Part shown: piece by piece, positions 47,930-60,634 of the stretch
Layout of the letters: each line of letters begins with the position of its first letter
Numbering within the stretch: position 1 is the stretch's first letter
Assembly: GCA_950295325.1 (NCBI GenBank)
Contig: OX485807.1
Location: 52,730,440 to 52,794,439, forward strand
DNA length: 64,000 bases
Source: Polytrichum commune
Taxonomy: Eukaryota > Streptophyta > Polytrichopsida > Polytrichales > Polytrichaceae
Direction of reading: 5' to 3'
Made by a program: the position numbers and the translations under genes
The notes under the pieces: generated by a model
What the model saw: the letters and a program-made list of their open reading frames with translations, nothing else
Told to the model about the DNA's origin: nothing
The model's database searches: none

Positions 47930-49150
47930 TTATCATTCACCATCTTCACCTTCATTTCCATTCTCAAAGTTATTTTCCACAACAACAATAGGAGCCAATT
48001 TGCCTTTGGCAAAATCTTTGTGCTTCTAGGGGATGGTCGTTGTCTTTGATTTGGAACTTTTTCACAGCTTCCAAGCCCAAAATACAGTATACGTGTTTAT
48101 CCAAATTGGTGCTTATGTTGAGTCCATTGTTCACTTAGAACCTTTTTTGGTGTCTTAACTTGAATAGGTGCACAACACATTTGGATTTCTAGTGCTTGGG
48201 TGGCAATATTCCACCTCAATTTGATGGAAATTGGAGCTTAGTTGGAACAAAATTTGGTGACGACAATGCTTTCACCAACCATATGGGTTTGGGGTGCTCT
48301 TCATCTCCAACATGTACGAGGACCATATAGCCTTTGTAGCAATCAACAACCATATTAAATGATGGAGTTGGATGATTGTGAGTGGGGCCAACGTAATGTT
48401 TGTATGCAACAAACTCCTCACAGACATCCCCATTGCTAAAGAACATGGTGTCTGACTTTGTGGACAAAATCCTTGTGTCAAAGTTGATTGGATATCGACA
48501 CCCATTGTTTGCAAAGCAAAACCAATTTGATCCCAATAAACAATCAGTGGTTTCATGTGTATCCCGAACAACCTTTGTGATGTATTTTTCAGCATTCAAT
48601 GAATCCCAATATACCCTTAATGATTTCTAGTCCATTCCTTTTGGGGTTGGGTGTGCAAGGCTTTGGCTCTCCATGTGGTAACAAACATTTTCCATGTTTA
48701 TCTTGGCACCAAACAAATACTCTATCCTCTGGGCTCCAATTCAATGAACTACACAAAATTTGAATTACATGATCAATATACCATCGTCACGCATATAGAA
48801 GCAGAATTGTTGAGCTTGGGTATGGCCAACTAAGTAGTCACCTCCTTTGAGAATAAAAGGTTTGATGAATGCCTTGAATGACTGGCATAGTCCCCAATCG
48901 CAGAGCCTGCATGCATTGATGCCCCCCCCAATTGCCCATCATTATACGCCCACTTGCATCAACTCCTTCCACATTGGCTCATATGAGTCCAACTACTGTC
49001 TCACCCTTCTCCAAAGTGGGAGACATTCCCTTTCTATGTTTGGGCTTGCAAACATCTTTGTGACCCCAATCAAAATTGTGACTCCAATCCTAGAGCCCTC
49101 AACCAATAAACCCACAACCAAGGTGTGTTCTTACTTCTTCTTCTTCATTC
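47930..49150 (-). pseudogene. Decayed ORF of unknown family
   Basis: Minus-strand translation gives a long protein-like stretch broken by single stops and frameshifts. The longest open part is 48599-48216. In order it shows GDYLVGHTQAQQFCFYMRDD, YWDSLNAEKYITKVVRDTHE, NWFCFANNGCRYPINFDTRI, NMVVDCYKGYMVLVHVGDEE, HPKPIWLVKALSSPNF, then in another frame HQIEVEYCHPSTRNPNVL, and an acidic tail ending near 47935. The middle resembles a compact beta-barrel (Tudor/BAH-like) by pattern only. Interruptions in otherwise coherent sequence indicate a recent pseudogene, perhaps from a repeated or transposon-borne gene. I do not recognise the family. Confidence 0.55.
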
Positions 49151-50546
49151 CATTTTCCAACATATTAGTTCTTGAAAGTGCGCTTGAAAATTAAAGATTT
49201 CTAACTTCCATTGTGGTTTCATTAATTCAAAAATTGTTGGCCTTGGTCCAAGGTTACGGACTCACATCCCAAAATAGCAATTTTTGGTCAAATATGTCCT
49301 CACGGTGACTAGCACATCTATGTTTTTAACTCGCATCCTAAACATCATATTTTGTGGCGTTGAATGAATCTTATAGGTCTCTGCTCCAACAATATGTGGC
49401 CCATTAGAGTTTGACCATTTTCTTGCATTTTGCCAGTGTTAGACCCCCTTAGCATATGTTACACCAAGCTGCAAATCCTCCCATAGTGTGGTCTCCCAAC
49501 ATAAATATTTGAATGCCCTCGGATCAATGGGCTCAGTCTGCACCAAAAGTTATAGTCGTTAAAAAAATAAAAAATTTAGGGTTGTTGAGGAACAACGCGT
49601 AAAAGAAAAAGAGGCGGAAGCATTGGCTTTTGTGACTAATAAATGATTTTCTTAACTCTCTAGTACTTAGAAAGATATTGTGGATTCAAATGCAAATTTG
49701 GCATTCAACTCATTTGTTAAAGACTACCCCTTATGTTTTGTATTGAGCACGGTATTGAGTACATAATAATTCTATCTTCCATTTTGGCTCTTCATATTAT
49801 GTTGATTTTTTTGCATTGTATACATTTGGATGCATCCTTATTGACTTCAGTTTTTGGGAATCAAATTTGGATGTTGTGCCATGGATGCAATCTTGAATAT
49901 TCAATTTTAAAAAAAATTGGTTTTATGATTGTAAATGATCGAATTTCATGGAGTTGGCTTTTTTTGTATTTAGTATCATGTAATTTAAGCTTCAACTCAT
50001 TTATTAGTCTCCAAATCATAAAAATAGTCTCAAATTACCAAATAGAGTGTTTTATATGTTGCCAAGCAGTCAATGCTCTCAAACTCTATATGTAGGTGAA
50101 ATTGTAGAAATTGGTATGATGCCCACAAAATAAGGTTTGGTGGCCACTTAAAGCCCAAAATTAGGGCACCACATAAGAGTACTCACCAATCAAGATGCAT
50201 GCACTACAACATGAAGGAGATCGTTAGGTTGATCTTGAAGTCCATGAAGAGTTAGCCCATAAGAAGGGCATAGGCAAGTGGTTACATGTCAACCCAACAA
50301 TGTTGGCCCCAAACACATCCATTGTTGCCCGTCTTTGTGTGGGATTGAAAGTGTAAGGGATTTATTGTGTTTTATTCTCAAGATCAAATCTTGAAGGTTT
50401 TGCACAAGGTACATTTTTGTAATTTCATATGGAAATATTGTTTGGAGTTGTGGAAATCTTATAGTTATTGTATATCTTCCAATTATCCATCGAATTTAAA
50501 TCTCTCTCTCTCTCTTGATCAATGCAATGTAATCAGGGGTGCCATC
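49151..50546. other. Intergenic upstream of the coiled-coil gene
   Basis: AT-rich with no recognised exon. The open frame at 49733-50095 has no recognisable domain. It should contain the promoter of the plus-strand coiled-coil gene; a CT-rich tract (CTCTCTCTCTCT near 50503-50515) lies about 30 bp before its start codon. Confidence 0.45.
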
Positions 50547-53500
50547 ATGGGGAGCCCAATAGAAACCATTCATGATTGGACCAAGCTTCAAGAACGACTT
50601 GAGAGTAGGTTGGCACAATTGGACCGCCTCCTCCACCACTACATAAATGTTGCCCAAATTGACACCAGTGGTAGCAAAAAGGATGGTGGAGACACTACAA
50701 AGGAGCTTCTCGAGGTACTCATCAGTTAATGAAATAATAAACCATCTTCGTGCATGAGGCTTTGATTAAATTGCATGACATGCGAAAGCATGTGAATGAA
50801 ATGTCTTGTTGTTCACATGATGGTAATGTAGGGGTCAGAAGAAGGAGGGGATGACATTAAGGACATATTGCGGGAGGCTACGAAGCGTGTGAAGGAATTC
50901 AAGGATGCCATGCTATCCACGTCCATTGATCACACAACCTCCACCTCTCTGCCATTGCAATCACCTTCCTCGCAGGTTACCAATGCTTAGCTTTGTCTAT
51001 TACATCTATTCCAAACTTCCATCATCATGGGTGACTCTCCTATTGCCATAGAATCATTGCTTTGTGCTTAGTATTTATTATAAAGTCCAAGTATTTGGTT
51101 GAATCAAGAGTCCTCATGATGGATTCATAAATCGCAAATAGCCTTTCAACAATGTCATTGCCTACACCATTAAGGATTAGAATTGTGTGCAACCTTTCAA
51201 CCCTGCGCAACAATTCCATTCTTCATGGCTCACATTCAACATTCGGATTGGCTTCATCCTCCAATTATCTCACAAAGTATGCCACTACCTAGATTGTCAT
51301 GGAATTAGGGTTAGGTAAACCTTCAAAGCCTTTGTAATGCTCAAATGTTATGGAGTGCATTCCAGTCTTTAATGTTCAATATTTGATTCATTTGTCTATA
51401 TCTTTCTTTATTTGCTTCAAATTAATTACAAAATTGCACAACGTGGGATCACAATGTTGAAATTCTTAAATGAACGTGATATGCCTCATTTGACTTTTGA
51501 ATTGTTATTTTATGTTATGATGATATTTGGTAATTAATAAAAAAATGCTTAGTTAAATACAGGTAGAACAAGGAGAATTAGACAAACTTCAAAGCCAAGT
51601 TGCAACATTGACAAAAGAATTGGCAGGAGTGCAACAAGAATGTAGCACTCTCTACAAGGTTTGTCTACAAGATATAAAACCCCGATACAAGACAATAATA
51701 AACCCTGGTACACAACCATATATGGATTGTGGATCTTATGAACCCTCATCAAGTGTTATGAAAATTAGAAATGAAAGCCATTTTATTCAACATGTAAATG
51801 CTATGTTACACATTGTTGTTTATTTCCCGTCTTTTCCTTTTATGCACATGTAGAAAACACGAGAATATGAAGAATTACTTGATCAATATCGTGAGCGGGA
51901 AACAACCAAAACAAATATTGAGAGGTACAAAATACGAAATACTTGGTTGCACAACTTTGTATGCCTATAAGTAATATTGAATTTGATACTTATTATTCAA
52001 ATGTAAAAAACCAATTCAATTGAATGATTGAGACCTATGCCATGCAAATGATGTGGGTTGCATTCTTCACTGAGCTATGTTATTCTTATAGGTGATGGTT
52101 CATGTAATTATTGGATCAATGTCATCTAAAAATATGTACACAAAAGGATTCAACTAATGAACTAGACAATTCCCTACTGAAAATTGCTTTAAAAAATCCA
52201 ATGATTTATCATGACAAAGACACAAGGCAATAAACCTCTTAGCACATTATTCACAACCAAACATATCATTGTTGTTCTTTTGACTATGTTAGTCTCTTTA
52301 GGTGTGGGATGCATGTATGTTGTCGTTTGTGCAGAGATCTAGAGAAAACGAAGCAAGATTTTGTGGAAAAAGAGCAAGAATTGGAGAGGGTTGTTTCGTC
52401 TTCAAGGAAAACCACAGATGTAGGTCAATGAGTTACAAACCCTTTTTCATTCTTTGTATATGGTCTCAATTTTTAGTAGAAGACGTATTAATAACTAATG
52501 CATTGCATTAATATCATGAAGAGGATAATTTCTTTTCTTTTCTTTCTTTCGTGTGAACAAACCTTGTCAAGAGCTAATTGCACATTTGTATTTAGGACCT
52601 AGTTAGCAATCAACTATTAATTGAACTCCACACATACCTCATAAGCTAGTCACATTATTTCAAAAGAAGAACATCAAAATATTTTGAAGTGTTTCTTAAA
52701 ATGCATTTAACATGCTTCTTTATGGTGTGGTGTGTTTGATGCAAATAGGAATTGGAAGAACTAAAAAAATTACAACAAAGAGAGGTGATTTTACCATATG
52801 TTATTTGCATTTAAAAGTTACAATGGAGTCAAAGTTGGATATACTAAGATCACATATTTTAACCCTAAATAAATACCTATTTTGTTTATATAAATCTTAT
52901 CATGTAATAACATAATCTCATTCATATATAAATCCACAAATATCAAATGCAACATTGTTGGAAGTCTCAATGGCTTTTAGCTTGGAAGAGAGAAGATGCA
53001 AAACAAACGAGAATTAAGAGAAATACAAGAGCTAGCTCAAAGGGAAGTTTTGACAACATCACAACAACATTTGGAAAGAGAGTTGGAATTGCAAGAACAA
53101 TGCAAAAAGGAAAGAGAATTTCATATAAAATCAATTGAGGTTTGGACATGGGTGTTGGATATAATACAAACCACATTCATTCACCTATGAACTACTTAAA
53201 AAATAAAATTGAACCTTCATTTTTTTGTAATGTGCTAGTCTTTACCAAAACATAATATTTCAAAATAACACTATTCAATATGTGAAAATCTGAGTCACAT
53301 AAATTCATTTTCTAAAGGCATGTCTCTATCTCATATTTGCAGTTATTCCAGATTTGTGCACAAAAGGATTCTTTCTTGTCATCAATTTACATGCATCTTG
53401 GTGCCTTTTGCTTAATATCATGTGTACTTATAATTACGATTAAGTACCTATGCTCTTAAAAGTAATGTGCTTCAAAATATTTCATTTGAATTTTTTTTAT

Positions 53501-56500
53501 TGTGGATAATCCTCAAAGATGAAAATATAATTTACAAATGTGTATTTGGGATATTGTAGGAGATGATGTCTCTCCACAACAAGGAAATGAAGAAGTTGAA
53601 GGTAGTATTGGGTGCCACATATCTCATTTGGTTGATATTTGATTGGACGTAAGTTGGGTTTGGTGATTTGTTGAAATATCATCTATATACACATAAAAGA
53701 TGCGGTGGTGGTGATGTTCAGCCCATCGCTCCACTAATCCCCACCGTTCCATTTCCCATTGTTCTTGCCTAGAAAAAAAATTTTAAAAATAAAAATCCAC
53801 AAACAAAAGACCACATGTCAAAGATCCTCCCCTAAAGTCAAGATGTGACAAAAGGAAGAGGAAACAAATGTGGAAAGGTGGGAGTACTAGTTCAAAAGGT
53901 GGGCGTGTGGGAAACTTGGGGAGGTGGTAGGCATGAGGCCAAGGTGGCGACATGACGTGGGCAATAGGACAAAGTGAGACAATTTAACTGAAAAGAAAAT
54001 AAATTTCATTTTTTTCTTAAAGCATTCCATGGGGGCATGGTGGTGGGTCATGGGGGCTTATGAACATGGGCATGGGCATATATGCCTCATGAGGGCGACT
54101 TAGGAAAATTTAGTTGGAATGTTGCAACCAAAGATATGGTGTAGTTTATAATATATACCTAAAATTGTGAATTTTGTAGAGGTGGTTTATGAGGGCTAAA
54201 ATCTCCTATATTGGATTATAATTAATATTAGGTCATATATAACATATTGAATTTAGTTTTGAATATATAATATATCATGTTGGATAAATTATCTTCATGT
54301 TGATAATGGAGGATTTGTGTGTTGTTTGTGCCATTGAGTGTGTAATGGCAATTTTTTAGAACCTAGGTTATTGAAAGTTTTGAATTTTTGGTCGTCAATA
54401 CAAAGGCAACTTCCATTTGGAACTTAATGTTTCACGGTGACATTCTTTGATAACTTAGTCTTAGTTTTGGCACTCTAATAGTTAGAAAGATTTATGTCTT
54501 TGACCTTTGAATTTCACTATTCAAATTTGCTTCAATTTGTTATAATAAATTAAGGGGATGAAATAAAACCCCCCTTCAAAATTTGTAAGTAGTTATATGG
54601 ACCCTTAAAATACCATGAAATAAATAATTATGTAACTAAATGGTCCATTTAATTAGTCCAAGGCCATTAAAATACCCCCTACAATAATACTCCTCAGTCG
54701 CACGTGATGTACAACCCTTGTCGTGCACCTCTTCATGAGGAGTGCCCGAAACACCATGGGCACAAGGGGGACCCCGGAGTGACACCCGGGACTTGTGGTG
54801 CCGTTGGTGAGAGGGCCCAAGTGATCCTAGTGTGGGTGAGGGCCCCGGACGTTGGAAACGCCTCCCACCCACGGAGACTAGGAGGCACGAAGGCGATGCC
54901 ATTTGCTATGCGTAGCTTATGGCGTGTAGGTTCTAGAATGCTCAAGAACACCTCAATCGGAGGTGTGAGCTAGGAGTTATGGCAATTTGAGTGGGGCGTT
55001 GTCCCGGGACAGCGCCTTGGTACAGCAGTGGCCTGGGAATGGCTCCTAGGACTGCCAAGGTTTGAACAAGCATAACTTCCTCAATACTTGCCCAAATGGG
55101 GCAAGTAAGGAGTCTATCGGCATCTACGTGAAGCGTAGATGAAGATGGGGTGGTTTTTTTTTTTTTTGTTAGCAACAGAAATCATATAAGGAAGTTATGG
55201 TGGTCTGAAGCTGCTGGGGGCTTCTAGGCCCAGCGGCTAAGGGAAAATGCCCACTTGGCCCCAACTCTTGGTAGAGAGACAAAATGTTTCTTGACTGTGG
55301 GGGTAGGGGCCCCGCGTAGAGTCCTAGAGGCTTATATGGGTGAGGTGGTGTGGCCTCACCCACCCGAGGCCGAACGGCACAACCTCCATGGGCTTTGGCC
55401 CAATGTGAGGCCATAGTTGCCTAGTATGGTTCGGGTTGTTGTAGTGTTGCTCCGGCAATGCGATGATCAACATAAGATTGGTTACCGATTAAGGGGTGAG
55501 TCCCGAAAGCAAAGTAGGAGGGTTGGTTCCCCTCCTATGAACTATAAGGTCCGGGTAAGGAGGAGCTAACCATTAGCATGGCGGAATGCGAAGGGTTAGC
55601 GCTCGTGACCCTTGCTAGAAATGAAAATTGGCAAGATAGTTAAGGGGGCTAACAAGGGTTGCGACAACCCTTCACAAGCAATCACCCCCCCCCCCCAATG
55701 CTTGTGGGTGTGCACGTGCACATGGTTAAAACTTATAAGTAATGAAGGGTGCTATGTAGTTATGTTTAAGAAGACCAAAGATAATCCTTGACGGCATGAA
55801 TGTTATCCGTAGTGACATATTGCCTCATACTTTTAAGAACTCTCTGCCAAAATTTGTGAAGTTCGAATTTCCTTATTTTATGTTAAATTTGGAGAAGAAA
55901 ATGTAATTTGAACACTATTGTTGTGCTACACTAAATATCATATTTAGTGTCATATGGTATTTGATGTCACAATGGTATTTTTAAGTGAACAAATACTGTC
56001 ATGGATGATGGATGAGTTCATCCATTGGCCAAAACCCTACATTCTTGTGTCAGCAACTTGTGATGAAATATGGTCATGGATTAATTGAAATTTGGATGAA
56101 AAATCACTTGGTAAGTGACAGTATTTGCAACACTGTAAATATATAAACCCCCCCCCCCCAAATTATGTTGGGTTACCGTTTAGTGTTGGTGACACTATAC
56201 TGCAGTTTACAATTAGCACTGAGCAAGATAATTAGAATTGGTGACACTACTACTAAATATCATATTTAGTGTGGCTTTCAATTTGAAAATAAAAGTTGAA
56301 TGATCCAAACTCAAGTGATTCATTGAGAAACCCACATATGATGATTTGAGTATAGAATTACAAACAGATCAAGGGGTGAATGGGCAATGAATAGGTGGAT
56401 CACGTGGCAAAGATTGAGGAATGTTGTCAAAACCATGCCAACCTCGAGTCGGAGTGGCAAGACAAGGTGAAATTGATGGCATTCATATCAAATGCACTAA

Positions 56501-59500
56501 CACTGATGCACTTGTTTCTTTATTTCTCTCTAGAAAGTCTGATGTACTGCTTGTTAGAGTATGACATATATATTTCTCACTGTATGTGTCAAGTCTATGT
56601 GCTTGTTTTTTCTTTTATGAATTGGTGACACTAAATGTTTGCATGTAACTTTATATTCACACAACAATTGACAAGGTAGACATGCCCAAGATTATCATTG
56701 AAACTTTGGCCACCCAAGTGAAGGCATTGTGCCTTTTTTCGAAGATGCAAATTCAAATTTTCAAGTATCAATCATTAAAGGGGACTTGAAATGATGTAAT
56801 TTACCAACAATTGCACCAATGCTTGTTTGGGTTGAAGAATGGGTGCAGGAGTTAGCACTCCAAAGACAAATCTCAAAAATGGTTCAAGAGAAGACACACT
56901 ACGTTCAAGAGTTATTTAAGGAGCAAGTCAAGTTGCAACTATTGGAAGCACAAATGGACGACATTCAATCGAAACTTGCTGCAGTTTGTGTTTGTTTCCT
57001 ACTTATGATTCAACATTAAATGCAACACAAAACCTTTAGACATCAAAACTAAACAAAATAATTCATGTGACACAATATGCATTGGCTTACATGAAGCTTC
57101 ACATTTGTGAACTTATGTTTTTGATGATATTTAGGAAAAATTAGCAAGGTCACAAGCTGAAGGTGAAGTAAAGTTTGCAAAAGCAGACTTAGATCTTGCG
57201 GTACAATTCATACATCTTTGAGAAACTTCCCACTCGTTGTCTTGTTGAACATATTTGGTTTGGTTCAATTTATAGCATAATTCATTTGAGGTAATATTAT
57301 TCTAAGGCATCCAAACATATCCAATGTGATGATTATTTGATGCAGAGATAATCAAATAGTTATAGGATAGTCCGTGGTAGTTTGCCATTGAACCAAAGTC
57401 ATTGTTGATTTTAGGAGGAAAAACTAAAGATGGGATTGAAAGAGAAAGAGAATTTTGTAACAAACATCACAAACCTAAAACAAGAGGCCATGTAAGAAAA
57501 ACAACCATAATATTTTCCTAATTCAAAGGAGGGTTGATTAGGTTTTATTTATAAATTCAAACATATAAATTTTCTGAAATTAAATATGAACCTCAATTTC
57601 AAAATCTGATGAAAAAATATCCTAAATTGGGATTGTCAGGGAGGCAAAACATGCATACACTGCAAATCTAGCAACTTTGGTGAGTAGAATTAATATTGGC
57701 ATCCCAAGTTCATCATTTTGGAACCATATTAATTTTAAATCCACTATATAATAAATAAGATGCATTAAATTGAATGATCTAAACATATTATCATAGCATA
57801 TCAAACTCCTCACGTTGACATCCTTCTTACATTCTACCCCACTTAGTAACTACTTTCATTGTTAATTTTGCAGGAAGGAAAAACTCTTGATCTACAAAAG
57901 AATCTACAAGATGTGACCAATACGTGCACACAAAATGAAGTAGAACTAAGGATTCGTACAAAGAAGGTAATTTCATGGATTGGCTCGCACTTTGTATCAA
58001 TGATTATTGTAATGCTCTTCTTGTGGTTGGTGTAGATTAGTGTGACACAGTCTATTCAGGTGCAAAGAGTTTCTTGAACACCAACACTCGTGACTGCATG
58101 GGATGACAGTAAAGGACCCAGACATAATGTTAATGAGATTACATGACAATGTGGAATTTCTAATGGAGTTGTGTTGGTGAGCTTAAGAATTGTGATAGAC
58201 GGAAGAGCTACAGATCGACCTCAACGAGGCCCGCAAGAACTTGTACACCACCACTTTGGATGTTCAAGAATTGCAACAAGAGGTGAGTAGATTATTACCA
58301 ATTTGAACGCCGTCCAAAACCCGGGTATGATATGCTCTCAACAATATTGCTTGAATCTTCGTGATTGCTTCACTTATTTTCTGTATTGTTCATAACATAA
58401 CTCAACACTTACCTCTCATTCAGCGGACTTCTGGAATAGAACAGTCGGGTGCTCAGAAAGTTGAGTCAGGGAGAGTTAAGGGTCTAGGTGGTTGACAAAT
58501 GTTAACAATGATTTTGAGCATTGGTAGTTCATGCTAGTCCTCAAAACATTCTATCCATCTTTCTTTCTTTTCCTAGACCAACTAAAATGTAAATAAATGT
58601 GGAGAGAATGAGTTTGGGGTGAAACCTGCACACTACACCATCATCTACCACATTTTGGGATTTCACTAATACATCTATTTTAAGTTAATCCTAAAATGCA
58701 TATGTATGCTTTCTTGGTCTCCATGATAATTTGTACAAGTTGCAAAGTTGTGGGCAAGTATAACAACCAATCTATGAGATTGGAATGATATCAATAACAA
58801 TCAGAGAGAATACCATACGTTACACACCAGAAGAAAACTTGTTTGTTATAAATGTCCGTTGCGACTTGGCCATTGTGACTTTGTGACTCATGGCAAGAGA
58901 ATGCATTAACAAATCACTTTGGTTATCAATTGTCCAAAAACTACAATAAAAAACCTTTGGTTGACAACCAAAATGATTTATTTATGCATTTTCTCATCAT
59001 GAGTTGCAATGCCTAAGTCGCAATGGAGGGTTGTAATGGACAAATCCTCTTCTAGTGACAATGTTTAGTGTTGAGTATGAGTAGTACGTATTTGAATGGG
59101 GATCATCTACATGAGCCCGAATCTCTTAATATGGTTGCACTTATGTACCGAGTGAGTGGAGGATGGGTTGATTTATGATGGGATGATTTGAGATTTTTTT
59201 AATAAAAAATATAAAATTTACCATGAGCATTTTGAGGGCCATAATGAACACCTTGGACTCTTGTTCCATGTTCCAATACCACTTATCATAAAGCAAAAGT
59301 TGTTAGTAAGCTAGTATAGAACACATTTGTATATGTTGCATGGTATTAACCTCATGACATACCAAAATTGATATAAACCAATTTCAAAATTCATGATTTC
59401 ATTTCATGTACTATATATCTTAATTGACACTATTAGCCCACATTCACTATAGGTCCACACTCACTAATTGGTATATTTAGTGTAGTGACCACGGACCATG

Positions 59501-60634
59501 ACCATTGTAATCCAAATATCCTCATTGGTTGAGAAATGGGTGGTGATCATGCTTCACTTCATACAAGGTCACCCAAGATAAGATTGACCGTGTCAAAATT
59601 TACTTGAGAGAGTGATATGGACTCCTGGTAGCATGTCCATAGATGAATAGTATTTGGTGGTCACGCAGATTTTGTATTGAGACAACCCAAATAGGTTGTC
59701 TCAACATAGAATGAAGATTATTATCATAAATTTTAAATTTATTTTCTCTACCAAAATTTGTAGTAATTTTTTTTAATTTAAAAAAAAAACTTAAGTAACA
59801 TGTGTGTAAATTATAGTTTAAAATTTGTAAATTCTACTTTTCGGTCTAACTCCACTTTACACTTGTTATATAACCAAAGCTTTTAAAAAACGATTTAGAA
59901 TCTTCATATCACCGACCATGATGACAATAAACTCTAAGTCATTCAATATCATGGCCCTTGGTCATGAATGTAATAACAACCCTTTACTTATTATGTTTAC
60001 ATGTTATTGTGCTTCATCCAAGGTACGCTCGTTGAGTGAAGAGGTGAAATCAAAAGAAGATGAGAAAAAGAGTTGTAGAGCTCATTATGAATCCCAATGC
60101 GAAGAGTTGAAGTCCACTGTTCACACTCTCCAAATGGAGATGAAATTAAAGGTAAGATCATTTTAATTTTATTAGTACAATTTGTCAAATTTATACATAA
60201 TATGTGGTCAAGCCATAATGCATGGTTGGCCTTTAGCCCTCAGGCTCAATGAGTGCATTGCATAGTGAACTTACTCGTAGTTGCTTGGATGTTGAACTTA
60301 GTGACGATACTAAGGTTTAAAGATGTAGATATTGAGAAAGACTAATGGATAAGCATGAACCTTGATGATGAGCTTTGGTGTGTAATGACCTTATTATTGT
60401 AGTTGCTCGTAAGTTGAGGCTTGATTTGGGTATTGTTAAGAATGTTTGGATTGTTGCAAACCTTTGATTTACGTTCATGTTTTTATGTACCAAATGTGTG
60501 GAATATTTGCAACTTAGTGTGAAGAGGTAGCTCAAAAGATAAAAGAAAACATGGAAGTGCAACTTCAACGGCAGGCTCAATTGCACAAAGAAAATGTGCA
60601 AAACATTCAGAACCGATTCAACATGCAGGCATAG
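50547..60634 (+). CDS. Long coiled-coil protein, 533 aa
   Basis: Seventeen exons, all in phase: 50547-50714, 50832-50975, 51563-51658, 51854-51924, 52335-52419, 52749-52782, 52991-53139, 53560-53601, 56395-56466, 56849-56983, 57135-57200, 57415-57491, 57640-57679, 57874-57966, 58199-58282, 60023-60151, 60518-60634. It starts MGSPIETIHDWTKLQERLES. From about residue 105 to the end it is almost entirely Glu/Lys/Gln-rich heptad sequence (for example KTKQDFVEKEQELERVV and MEVQLQRQAQLHKENVQNIQ), ending FNMQA-stop. No globular domain, membrane segment or signal peptide. The last acceptors and the 52991 acceptor are the least certain. Long coiled coils of this type are common in axonemal and centrosomal proteins. 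With DRC7 nearby, a flagellar role is possible, but the family is not recognised. Confidence 0.85.
53689..54110 (+). mobile_element. Helitron-like remnant in a coiled-coil gene intron
   Basis: Begins TCTATATACACATAAAAGAT after an A, as Helitron 5' ends do, and is related to 27476-27896 through several ordered shared words. The 3' end is not recognisable, so the right limit is approximate. Noncoding. Confidence 0.4.
54690..55740. repeat. GC-rich island in an intron, probable transposon
   Basis: About 1 kb clearly richer in G and C than its surroundings, in the intron between 53601 and 56395. Open frames on both strands have no recognisable domain. Composition and isolation suggest a solo LTR or other inserted element, but I could not find matching ends or a target duplication. 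Confidence 0.4.
55926..56273. mobile_element. TIR element, ACACTAAATA family
   Basis: Left end CTACACTAAATATCATATTT and right end the complement of CACACTAAATATGATATTTA. The terminal word is itself palindromic. About 348 bp, noncoding, ending 122 bp before the coiled-coil exon at 56395. Same family as 45116-45339. Confidence 0.6.
59480..59930. repeat. Dispersed repeat, copy 2 (coiled-coil gene intron)
   Basis: Second copy of the repeat at 39845-40312, same orientation, about 93 bp upstream of the exon at 60023. Noncoding. Confidence 0.6.
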
